A stretch of DNA of 64,000 nucleotides from Prorocentrum cordatum. Its lineage: Eukaryota; Sar; Dinophyceae; Prorocentrales; Prorocentraceae. Below, piece after piece: positions 1 through 10,960 of this stretch. A program made the position numbers and the translations under genes. The notes beneath the pieces were generated by a model that made no database searches, had not been told where the DNA came from, and saw only the letters and a program-made list of their open reading frames with translations. The stretch's first letter is position 1, and every line of letters begins with the position of its first letter. The DNA is taken from positions 537,947-601,946 of the forward strand of contig CAUYUJ010022426.1 in the NCBI GenBank assembly GCA_963575745.1. Reading direction: 5' to 3'.

Positions 1-87
1 GTTCCAGTGGCCGTCGATGGGGATTGTGTGGAAACTCTCAGGGTTGCCTCAGGCGGAGCTCTTTCTCGAACTCTCTCGCGGCCCCGT

Positions 88-220
88 ATCGCGCTGGACT
101 CGCTCGCCAAGATTGTTGGTGCCAGGGCCCCTGGCCTCCAGTTGGTGCACGTCGATGGCCACTCTGGGCATCCTTGGAGCGAGTTGGTCGACGCGATTGC
201 TCATCTCGCCTCCGTTCGGC
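88..220 (+). pseudogene. RNase H domain remnant (C-terminal part)
   Basis: In the frame opening at position 7, residues 48-68 read HVDGHSGHPWSELVDAIAHL. This matches the conserved C-terminal RNase H pattern H-V-x-G-H-x-G-x-x-x-N-E-x-x-D-x-x-A, with the catalytic His and Asp in place and the usual Asn changed to Ser. The N-terminal DEDD residues would lie outside the window. In a retroelement this domain removes RNA from the RNA-DNA hybrid. It runs in the same frame into the endonuclease start about 80 codons later, so both may once have been one polyprotein. Confidence 0.6.
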
Positions 221-459
221 ACGAACGGCTACCTTTGCCCGACCAATCTTGGAGAGAGGCGATATCTGATATCAGTGCGTTACGGTGGGTCTGGATGTCT
301 TCTGCGCAGCCTGAGGATCTCGCGCAATGCCCCCCGCCTGGAAAACGCCAGATGCCACAGTGCGTCCCTGGTGCGAGACCAAGTGACTTCTTGACGGCCA
401 TGCCAGGCACGGCCGCGGTCACTGAATCTTCTGCCCCTGCCTTGTCCACGCCTCGCTGG

Positions 460-1395
460 TCTGTTGCTGCCAACGTGTCGACTTTGGACTCTCAGGCGCA
501 TGGGCAGGCCTCTGGTAGGCGCAAGACAGGGCTGCACACGTCAGAACGCATGAAATGCTTTCGGGAGCAGTCTACCAGGCACGCAAGGCTCATGGAAGGG
601 ACTGTTGAAACCAATTCTCCTCGCAGTGGACTTTCGGCCATTGGCAAATTCCACGCTATTCATGCCCAGTGCACCTCCGATGGGAGGTAGGGGCGTTCGC
701 TTTGGGTCAATGCCGACATTCCCGTCCTTCCCTCCACGCGCGCGCCTCCTGTGCAGAGCCGTGCACTGCACGTCGCTCCTCGGCTGCTGTGAAGGGGCCC
801 TGGGACACACAAATAAATACACACAAGTAAAACACTTCCCCATATTTTCGCATATTTTTGGATTTTTGTCTTCCCCCCCATTTCCCATATTTTCCCATAT
901 TTTCCTGGGGATCGTCGATTAATTGTGTCTGTGTGTTTTTTTCCCGCTTGATGCTGGTGGTAGCCATTGCGGTTGGCAGCTTTCGTCTGGGCGTGGTCGC
1001 CGGGCACGCACCTCGCAGCAAGGCATCGTCTGCGAGTGTCCAGCAATGGTGGGCACGCTGGTTTGATACTAGTGGCCAGGGTCCGCACTCCAGGGATGCG
1101 CGCTCGGGGTTCACTCGCTCCCGCCACGTTGGGTGCGTCGCGGCTGCGGTGGGGAACTTCCCAGGACAGTGCCTCCATCGGTACCTGGCTAGACTGGACC
1201 TGTGGGCACCGTCTCAGTTTTTTGGAGTCTGACCAGCCCTCTGCGAGCACTCGGTTTCCTCCTGGTCGGCTGCAGATGTTGGGCAACAGACGTGATTCCG
1301 CCATTTTCTCCAATGGGGTGGAGGTGGTTCAGCAGCGTGTTATTGATAAGGTTGATTTGTCCATCGACGTGGTGTGCCTGTTGGCATGTTGGCGC
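460..1395 (+). pseudogene. EEP/APE-type endonuclease remnant, split by an AT-rich insert
   Basis: The first half (460-795) reads NVSTLDSQ, then RRKTGLHTSERM, then, after one in-frame TAG at 688, LWVNADIPV and HVAPRLL. These are the spaced motifs typical of dinoflagellate retroelement endonucleases. The second half resumes in another frame near 948 with FRLGVVAGHAP, QQWWARW and LWAPSQFF, and ends around VIDKVDLSIDVV (about 1335-1370). GHAP corresponds to the conserved H-A-P block of the EEP fold. The GLQE-type metal-ligand motif expected near 590 is not recognisable. The domain cleaves target DNA to prime reverse transcription. This copy cannot make a protein. Confidence 0.65.
797..948 (+). 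other. AT-rich 150-bp insert inside the endonuclease remnant
   Basis: This stretch separates the two halves of the endonuclease and shifts the frame. It is far more AT-rich than its surroundings and is built on repeats of CCCATATTTTC. The left side contains ACACAC and the right side GTGTGT, so the ends are weakly complementary. I see no clear target duplication and no AG-ended intron. It may be a small transposed element or a microsatellite expansion. Confidence 0.5.
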
Positions 1396-2439
1396 ATGTT
1401 GGCGCGTATTCCTACGTAACCCACCTGTCTTCGCCCTGGTCAGGCCCTGAAGGTCAAGTGTGATCCCGACAAGTTCTCGAACCCTGCAGCTCGATCGCAA
1501 TTTCGGTCGCTTTTGAGTTCTGGGCCCTACGCGTCGTTGGACACCCCCACGTCCGCTCGCTTCGCCATCGTTGCGGGGCACCTGAAGGAGTCTCGGGGGC
1601 CCTCGTTTCCGCCCGGGGCTACCCCGAGAGGTCGCATGCCACGACAGTCTCGGGTATCTGAGGGTTCTCTACAGGCCATGGAGAACCGTGCTGTGCACCT
1701 GCGAAGCTACCGCACGCTCGTGGTACTCTTTAAGCGCTTGCGTCTGGCCATCCTGTTTCACGTCTGGGCCTTACCTCTGCGTGGCACTCGGCACTGCCGC
1801 CGCCTCAGCTGCTCGCGCACCGCTGCGCGAAGCATACGATGTCCCAATCAGGGTTGGCTTCGCCACCTCCGATCGATCCATAGGGTTATTCAGTCGATCG
1901 TTCGGTCTCTCGAGGACGCCATGTACAAGACTCGTCAACTATGGCTCCGTCGCGCTAAGGGCAACTCTTGGCTTCCCTGGGGGTATTCTACAGGAGCGAG
2001 TGCAGCTCTTGGGAGGAGATTTCGCCACCTTCAACGGCTACTTCACGGGTGTGTTCATGCTGAACGAGCGGGGTCACATCGATTCCTCGTCGGCTTGCTT
2101 GGGGCTCGACCGATGCTGGCACTCGTGCTTACGTATAGGCCACCTGGCTACCAGCTTGCGTGTTATGGGTACGCACTGTTGCACTGCGGTGGTGAATCAC
2201 TCCATCAAGCTTGATGCCGAGCAGCACGTGGCTGGCCTGGCGGCGGAGGTTTCCAGCGCGTGGCCCTGATGAGACGTCAAGGACTCCGTTTGCCAAGTAC
2301 GTGCGATGGACGCCAGTTCTCGCCGCAAGCTTCCGTCTCGGCCTCTCCTGCCGTTACGTGGGCAGGACGGCCAGCCACTCCGTCAATGCATACATGTCGC
2401 GGACTCCTGGGTCGAGCATTTTGGCAAAGACGAGGCGGC

Positions 2440-3320
2440 GCCAGTGGTGCCTGTTTCCGACCTGGACTGGTTTGTTCCAGCATCTCTCGGAGATGCCCCC
2501 CAAGGTCCTCATGGGCGATCCGATGGCCGCTGATCAGATCCCTTCCATGGGCGAGTTGGAAACATCGCACGGGAAAACCAAAGCCTCGGCTCCAAGACCC
2601 GATGGTATTTCCGGCAACATTGTTTCCTCGTTTGCCGTGAAGCTGGCCCGATGCATGCATTCGCTCTCGGTTAAAGCTACTGTTCGCCTCGCTGAGCCTA
2701 TTCAGTGGAAGGGAAGCTTGTACCGGCCCCACTTCAAGTCCAGGGAACGTTCCTAGGCGCGCTTGTTACCGTTCCATCTTGGGCCCCCCCATTTCGGCAA
2801 ACGGCATCGCAACATCATCCGAGGGGATGTGATTCCGGCCCTAGAGGCTGCCGCGGGGGAACGTCAGCATGGAGGACTCCCTGACAGAGGTAGAGAGTTC
2901 GGGGCTCTCGAGCTGCGTCTTTTTCAGTAGCTGGCCGAGGCGCGTAAGGCATCTGTGTTGCTAGTCTTGACGTGGTACAGGCGTGCTACAAGTGCGTGCG
3001 GGAACTAGTCATGCATGCGGCTTGCGATGATGTTTAGTGGCGTTGCTGTTGAGGGCAAGCTGGCTCCCGCCAACCGCTATGGCAGAGTTGCAGGAGTATA
3101 TCAAGCAGCATCCCCCTCTCCTCGTCTCCAGGGTTCCCCCCCTCCGTCGAGTTCAGATCCCCGACGCATGCAATGGGTCATGGTTTGATGTACCTAACGC
3201 TTCCAAGGTTGCGTTTCTCATGATGTGCTCGGGTCCTGGCCAGCAGCTCGGGGACGTCGTTTCAACTTCGCCATGTCGTCTGTGATGCAGCCGGTGCCAT
3301 CGCGCCCCCTACCGCTCGGC
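2440..3320 (+). pseudogene. Reverse transcriptase domain remnant
   Basis: The sequence contains KASAPRPDGIS (the GKAPGPDGI-type motif) followed by EPIQWKGSLYRPHFK, which matches the E-P-x-Q-W-K-G-G-x-L-x-P-x-F-K block of LINE reverse transcriptases. After a frameshift near 2756 come GKRHRNIIRGD and QHGGLPDRGREF (about 2790-2900), interrupted by a stop at about 2928. Then WLPPTAMAELQEYI and GSWFDVPN lead to GPGQQLGDVV (about 3060-3260), the R-P-G-D-P-L-x-D-x-x-F block, with FNFAMSSVM one base out of frame. At least three frame changes show it is inactive. I did not find the catalytic YADD-like box. Confidence 0.72.
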
Positions 3321-4542
3321 ATTGTTCCACGTGCACCGACGGCCGCGCATGCTTCGCTCGCCAAGTATACTGCCGAGGACACCTCCGCCCGCATGGCGCG
3401 CTCCCTCGAGGGCGCTTCCTTTGGCGGCGCCGTGATCTTTCTGCGCGGCAGAGCTCAGCAGCTGCCCACCATTGCCCCGATGCTGGCGGCAAAAGCCGCA
3501 GATTCTTCCGCGGGGAAGGGCTTCTGTTTGCACGCCAAGGTTGGTAAATCGGCGTTTCTTTCCCAGTCTCTGGGCCCTGGGGCCACGCGTGCAACGAAGA
3601 CCCAGTGGTCCGATTTAGGCGGCATTTCCAGGCCCCGCGGAGAAGACGGGTACCCTTCAAAGCCATTCGGTTCATCAGTGCACCCACCTTGGTACTACAC
3701 AAGATGATTACGGTTCCATGGGCCCCGAGCTGGCTCATCGCTCGCAGTCGCGCGCCGGCGCCTGGACATGCCTACGGCGGCGCATCCTTCGCCAGCCATG
3801 CATATAACCAGACGCAGTTATCGTCCTGCCCGATTCTCTGGCCTGTTCAGGCAAATTATTTCAAACAAGCACGTGGGGATATCTCTCGGCGGCCCAGTTT
3901 CGGAGCCTGGGGGACGATACGGTGCGCTACTACCGGGCTATCGCCAAAAAGCCTCGCAAGGACCCCACGGCGCCCAACAGTCTGGCTATCTTGAGTGAGG
4001 TTCTCAAGCCCCCGCTGGGAGCCCCATTGCGCGCTCAACGTCTTCGGCTTTATGGACGGCCTCTAATGCACGGCCCCCACGCATTCTGGCTCTGGCTATG
4101 ACGTGCAGGATGGCATGTCATAGGTCTTGGGGACATCAAACTGTTGAGGGTTTACAGTGGGTTTGGACGTTTCATGCTCAATGCCATCTCCTCCCCGACC
4201 CCTCCGAAAACCTTCACATCTGGGAAGTTTTACTTCGACGTTCAGCCACAGCATGGAAGAACATCATCATCGACACCCTGGCACCACATGCCATACATGT
4301 TCGCCGTCTTGCTTTTACGCTTACTGCTGAGCACGCTATGTTTGATGTCCTGAGAGATGCTGGAGTGCCGCATGTACGGATCCTGAGCACCCGCTCCGTT
4401 GAGCAGAGGCTAAGGAGCAGCAGGTTTGGAAGTGTCTCTGGCGTGGAGTTACCTTCGGTCGTGCTCGCAACCTTCGGCCGCATGCGATTCGGAATCATCA
4501 GTATAGTGTTTCGCTCATTCGTCGTTTCCTCGGCTCGGGTCT

Positions 4543-4605
4543 GGAGTGTGCTACGTGCGGCACTGCATTTGCTCATCGTTCGGCGTTGGTGTCGCATGCG
4601 TCGCT
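4543..4605 (+). pseudogene. C2H2 zinc-finger remnant of the retroelement
   Basis: One frame reads CATCGTAFAHRSALVSHAS. The spacing C-x2-C-x3-F-x5-L-x2-H is that of a classical finger. The second His is expected at about +4 but the sequence there reads ASLDYP, so the site is damaged. LINE-like elements of dinoflagellates often end with such a finger after RT, where it is thought to help bind nucleic acid. Confidence 0.55.
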
Positions 4606-5586
4606 TGATTATCCCACGTGTGCGCTTGGCCTTTTATGGTCGGGTCGACAGCGCTCTCAAGAGCAGACAGATGCACTGAATGAGACAGAGCCTCGCCGCA
4701 TTGCGCAGCAGCTCCGTTCAGGTCAAGGCAGATGGCGGGTGGAAAATCCAACGTCAAGGCATGTGGCAGCTCTTTCGGAGATGGCGAATTAGCTGCGTTC
4801 GATTTCTAACGACCAGGCCAGGGAGATCATGTGTGAGTCGGATTACTTTATCGAGGCTTCCTCGGTGTCGGACTTCCTCGACAGATTCAAGTCTCGTGTT
4901 CCTGTCGTTCCCTCTCCTCTGGTGGACCCCCTTTTCTACCCCTATCGAATCGGTAACTAAACTGGAGTCGCCTCTGAGGCTAGACCTATTCGTATCCGCC
5001 GGTCAACTGTCTTTGCCTTGCACTTGTTTAGTGGTCAAAGGAAACATGGAGATTTGCAGTGGCAGCTCGAGAATCATATTGTGCTTCCTAGTGCGGAGGT
5101 GCTCATGCTGAGTATTGACATCGCCATCGAGATCCGATTGGGGGCGACCTCGCGAGGAAAGGGACTAACCTGGAATGGGCCGAACACATGCGTGCACATA
5201 GAGTCATCAGCACAGGAGGGGGACCCCCTCTGCGAGACTTGGTCTGCTGCCAGATGGCAGAAGGGGGGCCCCACTCCTCTCAGGTCTACTGACTACGTTT
5301 GGGGTGTTCCGTGGCGTACGCCTCGACAGTCGGAACAGCTGAGAGCAGGCATAGCATGCTCTCACACGCTACAGTACGTCTCGTGGCGGAGCACCTCCGA
5401 GCGGGGACGGGGGCCTGGATGGCACACCCTGCTCCTGCTCCGTGGGCCCTTGGGGCCCCGACCGTGGCCGTCGCTCCGGCCCCGTGTGCGGCCACGCGTG
5501 TGTTTGATCCATGCGAGCACCGGGCCCCCGACTCTGACCCCGCGTCCGTTCGAGAGAGCCCCCCGCCTTTATAGCTAGTATGCGAA

Positions 5587-6384
5587 ATGCCCACGCTGTA
5601 CGATGAGCTTCGCAATGCTCCTGGCCAGGGTAAATGCTCCCACGGTCCTGGTGCCCACCGTTCTCTCCTTGGGGAAGACGGCCAGTGCCGTTTTTTCACT
5701 GCGCCCAAGAAAATGTATTCTCCAGGGATGTGTTTAGCGATCGCCAAAAGCATCAGTGCCAACGTGCTTCAGGTGTGTGCTGAGTCGACCAGCCGGGCTG
5801 ACAGCAGGCCCTCGGAGGAAGCTGCCCTCGTCGAGGGTGAGATTCGGGATCTTTATGTCTCGTGGGAGGGTCCCTCCTCCTCCGCCCCCCCAGACCCCAG
5901 TCTTCAGCCTGACTTTGCTGGGGCCACGGGTCGACGCCGTATGCGACATCACGTGGACCCTGAACCGGAAAGGTTTAAGGAGTCTGAGTCGGAGGCTGAG
6001 GCGGAGGAGGAGGATCCCCGTTCCAGTGGCCCTCCTGCGAGCCCCCATTTTGGGGACACATCGTTGGATGTAGAAGCCTCAGAGGCGGAGGCTGTCCTTG
6101 AATGTGCTGTGGAAGATCCTGCCGCTTGGGCGTTCGGTTCTTCTCATGCCCCTGTGTTGTCTTCCCCCGCTCCCCATCCCCCCCCCCGCCGTCTCCCCTC
6201 CTGCTCACCGACGCCCAGCGAGAGCGGATCGCCGCTCATCGAGAGGAGGCCAGGCGCCGAGGCGGCGGCCCGCGCCGTGCCTGTGTCTGTCTCAGGTTTG
6301 CTCGACAGTCCTGTTGTTCCTCGCCCGGCAGGCCCCTTCACCGATCCGGTTCGGGTGGCCTGGCGCGAGGCTCTCCTTCTTTGA
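5587..6384 (+). CDS. Unrecognised 265-aa ORF, possibly the tail of the retroelement
   Basis: An ATG-to-TGA ORF of 265 codons follows the retroelement remnant on the same strand. Residues 1-90 are mixed sequence. Residues 125-150 are acidic (ESESEAEAEEED), and the last 90 residues are rich in Pro and Ser. There is no domain I recognise. In this GC-rich DNA an ORF of this size can be chance, but composition changes along it as in a real disordered protein. It could be the C-terminal segment of the retroelement polyprotein or a separate cargo ORF. I see no splice-acceptor-like tract just upstream. Confidence 0.25.
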   Translation: MPTLYDELRNAPGQGKCSHGPGAHRSLLGEDGQCRFFTAPKKMYSPGMCLAIAKSISANVLQVCAESTSRADSRPSEEAALVEGEIRDLYVSWEGPSSSAPPDPSLQPDFAGATGRRRMRHHVDPEPERFKESESEAEAEEEDPRSSGPPASPHFGDTSLDVEASEAEAVLECAVEDPAAWAFGSSHAPVLSSPAPHPPPRRLPSCSPTPSESGSPLIERRPGAEAAARAVPVSVSGLLDSPVVPRPAGPFTDPVRVAWREALLL

Positions 6385-6529
6385 TTTTGTGATCTTGTGA
6401 TGTTGCCTCTCTTATCTGCCTGCTGTTGCATTATGTATAGCCGGTATAAGAGTGCCAGTTGTGTTGAGGACGGCGCACCGCCATTCCCGTCGTTCGACGA
6501 CGACGGCGTGAGACGTGTTGAGCTCGGCA

Positions 6530-7800
6530 CGAATTGAGTTTTTCAGCACGTGCGCGTACCAGGGGCGGCTACGGGCGGCCACGGGGCGTTGGCACGATAG
6601 GGGGGGGCGGCGTTCTGAGAGGGGGCGGGGGATTCTCAGGAGGAACGGCCGGGTCTTAGCAGCCCTGCAGTCTCCGCAGAAGGCTTCTCAGAGGCCTCGT
6701 TTCACTTCTGAGGAGGCCCCTGCCCGCACTGGCATCCATGAAGCACCCCCCCCCATTCGCCGCCTGCCTAGAAGGCCGCTCCCCTCGAGCCGCCCCGTTG
6801 TGGGCATCATCAATCGTCCCCTGACATCCTTCGGACGACTGTTGCTTGTGTTTCGGATTCTGGGGGCCCTTCCTGGGACCCAGGGGATGCCAAGAGTTGA
6901 CTACCTACCAGCCCACACAAACCCAACCCGAAGACCCGAATTTCAGGTTGGGGGGGTATGGGCTCCATATGTGTTTTTTCGATGATCCCGGGCCCCCCCA
7001 CACTGGAAATGGAGGGCAAATTGAGGCCTTCGGGTTGGGTTGGGGTGGTTTGGTGGGTGGAGAAGAACGAGTCAGGATGAAAAGCCTGTCCCCAGGAAGG
7101 GGTCCACATTGCCTTGGACCAGTGCACTCCTTAGGAAGCAACCTCTGGGAGATCTTCGTCAAAACGACTATAGGGGCGAATGGGCCAGCTTCAGAGACAA
7201 CTGAGTAGCATTGGCCCAAGTGAAGCCCAAGATCCAGCCGGATGAGGCTGGATCAAGCGGAACTAAGCCAAACTATGCCAGATTAGCTGGTTCACGAACA
7301 CGGGTGTACCAGCATCAATGCTAATGTTTACCTCCGAGGAGCTACATCCACATGCAATGCACTTCTCATTCCCATCACTGCCCCCCCTCCTCTCCTACAT
7401 CCCTGCAACCCAACATCTTCTCTGACATGACGGAATCAGTCCGAGCGTTTTTCCGTAACAATGGCCCTCGGGGGCCGTCTTGGGGTCCCCAGGTCACCCA
7501 AATATGGATCTGGGGCGAAAACCCACCTGGGTCTGCGGATCGTTAAAAATCGCATTGGCGCATGTCTGGGACTGTACTCCCCCTTCTGTGACACCCATGG
7601 AAGCCTCACACACCATCTTGCTGACTCTAGCGAATGGACGCTAACCGACGCCAATCGGAACTAGCCGTCGCGAACCAGTGCTACATTGAAGCTGCTCGAC
7701 GCTGAATCGGCACTTTCCCAACGATTAACCGACGCTAGCGCACGCCAGTGCATGCTGGAGACGGATTTGCGAGGACATACAAGGCTCCCACGATCTGTTC
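6530..7800. other. No gene seen
   Basis: About 1.3 kb without a convincing coding region. Two short purine/pyrimidine-skewed stretches (6890-7060) contain GGTTGGG-type runs in both orientations and can fold on each other. Around 7230-7290 there are repeats of CCAGATTAGC/AAGCCAAAC-like words. The stretch ends where the 122-140 bp tandem array begins. Confidence 0.5.
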
Positions 7801-7819
7801 CATAATTTGACGGAGTTTC

Positions 7820-9135
7820 TGCGGAACTCACGTCATCCTCACCCCCGGCGCGAAAAGCACGAGTCCAGAGCGGCCTCCGGCACCGTTTCCGGACAGATCC
7901 GGGCGCCCTCGCTTGAGACATCCTCACAAAACCGGCCCCGGGGGAGGTGCCCAGAGGAGCCCAGAGCGGCCTCCGGCACCGTTTCCAGACAGATCCGCTG
8001 GATCCGCTGGATCCGGTGACGAATCCCAAACCGGCGCCCTCGCTTGAGACATCCTCACAAAACCGGCCCCGGGGGAGGTGCCCAGAGGAGCCCAGAGCGG
8101 CCTCCGGCACCGTTTCCGGACAGATCCGGTGGATCCGCTGGATCCGCTGGATCCGGTGACGAATCCCAAACCGGCGCCCTCGCTTGAGACATCCTCACAA
8201 AACCGGCCCCGGGGGAGGTGCCCAGAGGAGCCCAGAGCGGCCTCCGGCACCGTTTCCGGACAGAGATCCGCTGGATCCGCTGGATCCGGTGACGAATCCC
8301 AAACCGGCGCCCTCGCTTGAGACATCCTCACAAAACCGGCCCCGGGGGAGGTGCCCAGAGGAGCCCAGAGCGGCCTCCGGCACCGTTTCCGGACAGATCC
8401 GGTGGATCCGGTGACGAATCCCAAACCGGCGCCCTCGCTTGAGACATCCTCACAAAACCGGCCCCGGGGCCCAGAGGAGCCCAGAGCGGCCTCCGGCACC
8501 GTTTCCGGACAGATCCGTGGATCCGCTGGATCCGCTGGATCCGGTGACGAATCCCAAACCGGCGCCCTCGCTTGAGACATCCTCACAAAACCGGCCCCGG
8601 GGGAGGTGCCCAGAGGAGCCCAGAGCGGCCTCCGGCACCGTTTCCGGACAGATCCGGTGGATCCGCTGGATCCGCTGGATCCGGTGACGAATCCCAAACC
8701 GGCGCCCTCGCTTGAGACATCCTCACAAAACCGGCCCCGGGGGAGGTGCCCAGAGGAGCCCAGAGCGGCCTCCGGCACCGTTTCCGGACAGATCCGGTGG
8801 ATCCGCTGGATCCGCTGGATCCGGTGACGAATCCCAAACCGGCGCCCTCGCTTGAGACATCCTCACAAAACCGGCCCCGGGGGAGGTGCCCAGAGGAGCC
8901 CAGAGCGGCCTCCGGCACCGTTTCCGGACAGATCCGGCTGGATCCGCTGGATCCGGTGACGAATCCCAAACCGGCGCCCTCGCTTGAGACATCCTCACAA
9001 AACCGGCCCCGGGGGAGGTGAGACATCCTCACAAAACCGGCCCCGGGGGAGGTGCCCAGAGGAGCCCAGAGCGGCCTTTCCGGACAGATCCGGACAGATC
9101 CGGTGGATCCGCGCCCCGGGGGAGGTGCCCAGAGG
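7820..9135. repeat. Tandem repeat array, 122-140 bp units, about nine copies
   Basis: The motif GAGACATCCTCACAAAACCG recurs at 7915, 8046, 8186, 8319, 8441, 8574, 8714, 8854 and 8986, with a truncated unit at 9020. Spacing is 122-140 bp. Most length differences come from a variable number of internal 9-bp blocks (GGATCCGCT). Units differ by few substitutions, so the array is young or homogenised. ORFs across it on both strands are by-products of periodicity. The last unit breaks down into GGGGGAGGTGCCCAGAGG and then a GAG run. Confidence 0.95.
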
Positions 9136-9138
9136 AGG

Positions 9139-9296
9139 AATGAGGAGGAGGAGGAGGAGGAGGAGGAGGAGGAGGAGGAGGAGGAGGAGGAGGAGGAGGA
9201 GAAGATGATGGAGCTGCGGGGTGGAGGAGGACAGACGGAGGCAAGAGAAGGATGGAGGAGGAGGAGGAGGAGGAGGAGGAGGAGGAGGAGGAGGAA
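9139..9296. repeat. GAG/GGA trinucleotide microsatellites
   Basis: Two purine runs of (GGA)n, about 9139-9202 and 9252-9295, are separated by a 50-bp spacer. They directly follow the tandem array. Nothing coding is supported. Confidence 0.9.
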
Positions 9297-9299
9297 CCT

Positions 9300-10165
9300 C
9301 ATCACCCTCGCCAACAAGCGCACGCACCTTCTTCTATATACAGAAACTCCCGATCAACCGCAGAGCGGCCGGCTAGTATCGGCGAGTTCTGATGAGAAAC
9401 GCTGGGATCGGGGGCGAGACATTGCCTGCTGGCTTCCCCCCCCCGCAGGGAGGGGGGACCAGGGGTGTCCAAAAGGGGGGCGTCCAAGAGTGGGGGGGGC
9501 GTCCAAGAGAAACGGAGGGTGGGGGCGTCCAATAGGGGGTCTCCCAAATCGTGACCCGCGGCATGTGCGCGGACGAGGGAGTGCCAGGGAGCGCAATGAG
9601 ACAAGGAGAGGGGGCCCCAAGATTTGGGAGATCTCATGACTCTGGCCATGACATCCCCCCCTCTAGTCGTCACCCCCCGCATGGACGCCCCCAAAGGGGG
9701 GATCTAGGGCGAGCCTGCCCCGTGCAGCGGAATCTCTTTTTAGGAGAGCGCGGCTCCTCGATCATCGCGCAGCCGCGTCCCGGGCACTCCGCTCGGCTCC
9801 ACCCCGCACCACGTGGACGCTGACCGGCCAGAACTGGGGCAGCCCTTGCCTTTTTCAGGTGCGTAGTCGACACGAACCCATCAGCCGCATTAGCCTGGCG
9901 AAGGACCTCACCATTTGCAGACAGTCGGAAACGAAGGGAGAGGACCTGCAAAACGGCTGAGGCGTGCGTGAGAAGGACGGAACGACGTTGCTGATGGGGT
10001 CGCAAGGCTCAGCCGCAACTGGTTACATCTGGATGTAACCTAACCCGTCACGGCTGGCCTTAACGTCTGTCGGCACGGCCCTGGGGAGCAGTAGGGCGCG
10101 GTCTGGGGAGCAGCAGGAGGCGGAGCTGTTCGTGTGCCGGAATGGGTGCAGTCACGCATGCGATT
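9300..10165. other. No gene seen; short G-rich repeats
   Basis: Between 9460 and 9545 the word GGCGTCCAA recurs four times between G runs. The rest is unique-looking sequence with no ORF I can support. Confidence 0.4.
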
Positions 10166-10169
10166 CCTG

Positions 10170-10960
10170 CCGCTAGGATATTCGGTGGACCTTCCTATGG
10201 TGCCACGAAGCGTGCAGTGTGATTGCCGAAATGGGCACGGTCACGCATGCGATCCCTGACAATGGGGTCTTAGGTGGAGCTCCCTGTGGGGCCCCGTCTG
10301 AGGGATGTGCGGACATGGGCGCGGTCACGCATGCGATTCCTGCCACTGGGGCCTTGGGTGGAGCTCCTTTGGGGGCCACGAAGCAAGAGAGGGGTGTGCC
10401 GAAATGGCCTCGAGAAGGCATGCGAACGCAACCAGTGGGGTCTCAGGAGCTCTCAAAACATGGGGGCCACGAGCCGTGTGAGGGGTGCACCAAAGTGTGG
10501 TAAAAGGGGGGCATGTGGGCGCAACCATTGGGGCCTTGGGTCGAGGTACCTGTGAGGCCACGAATGGCATGACGGGTGCGCCAACGTGGAGCGGTGGCGG
10601 TCTGCTTGAGCAGCCATTGGGGCTTTAGGTGGACCTCCCTCTGGGACAACGGCATGTGTGAGGTGCGCGCCAAAATGTGGTAGTTGCCACCGCGGCCTTG
10701 ATTGGAGACCTGTATGGGGCCACGAAAAGTGTGAGAGGGGGTGTCCGTGTGCTGGCGGCGGCATGCGGGCGCACCCATTGGAGCCTTAGGTGGAGCTTCC
10801 TTGGGGGCCACACTGCGTGTGAGATGCGCGCCGAAGTGGAACGGTGGCGGCATGCGTGCGCAGACATTGGGGCTTCAGGCGGAGCTCCCTGTGGGGACAT
10901 TAAACGCGTGAAAGGGTGCGCCGCGATGGGGTGGTGGCAACATGCGGGCGCAACTCCTTG
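10170..10960 (+). repeat. 90-bp repeat family, array 1 (degenerate)
   Basis: Diverged units carry the order: ACGCATGCGATTCCTGCC, then GGTGGAGCTCC, then TGGGGCCACGAAG, then GTGTGCCGAAATGG. About eight units at roughly 90 bp can be followed, increasingly decayed towards 10.9 kb. Arrays 2-4 in this window belong to the same family. The array runs without a gap into the 0.9-kb tandem repeat at about 10,960. Confidence 0.8.

Larger units (their letters stand above)
1..5570 (+). mobile_element. Decayed non-LTR (LINE-like) retrotransposon, 5' end outside window
   Basis: Pieces of four retroelement domains lie in order on the + strand: an RNase H C-terminal end, an EEP (APE-type) endonuclease, a reverse transcriptase and a C2H2 zinc finger. 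They fall in different frames with in-frame stops, so the copy is dead. No single ORF covers more than one domain. Known of the family: such elements nick target DNA with the EEP domain and copy their RNA by target-primed reverse transcription. The order seen here, with RNase H ahead of the endonuclease, differs from the I/R1 clades, where RNase H follows RT. It could also mean that the end of one copy abuts the next. I see no poly-A tail or target duplication, and the 3' limit near 5.57 kb is approximate. Confidence 0.8.

Noticed and set aside
7924-9323. Minus-strand ORFs of 246-284 codons with GSSGSSGS repeats
   Set aside because: They follow the 122-140 bp satellite and change frame with unit length; no conservation of reading frame between units.
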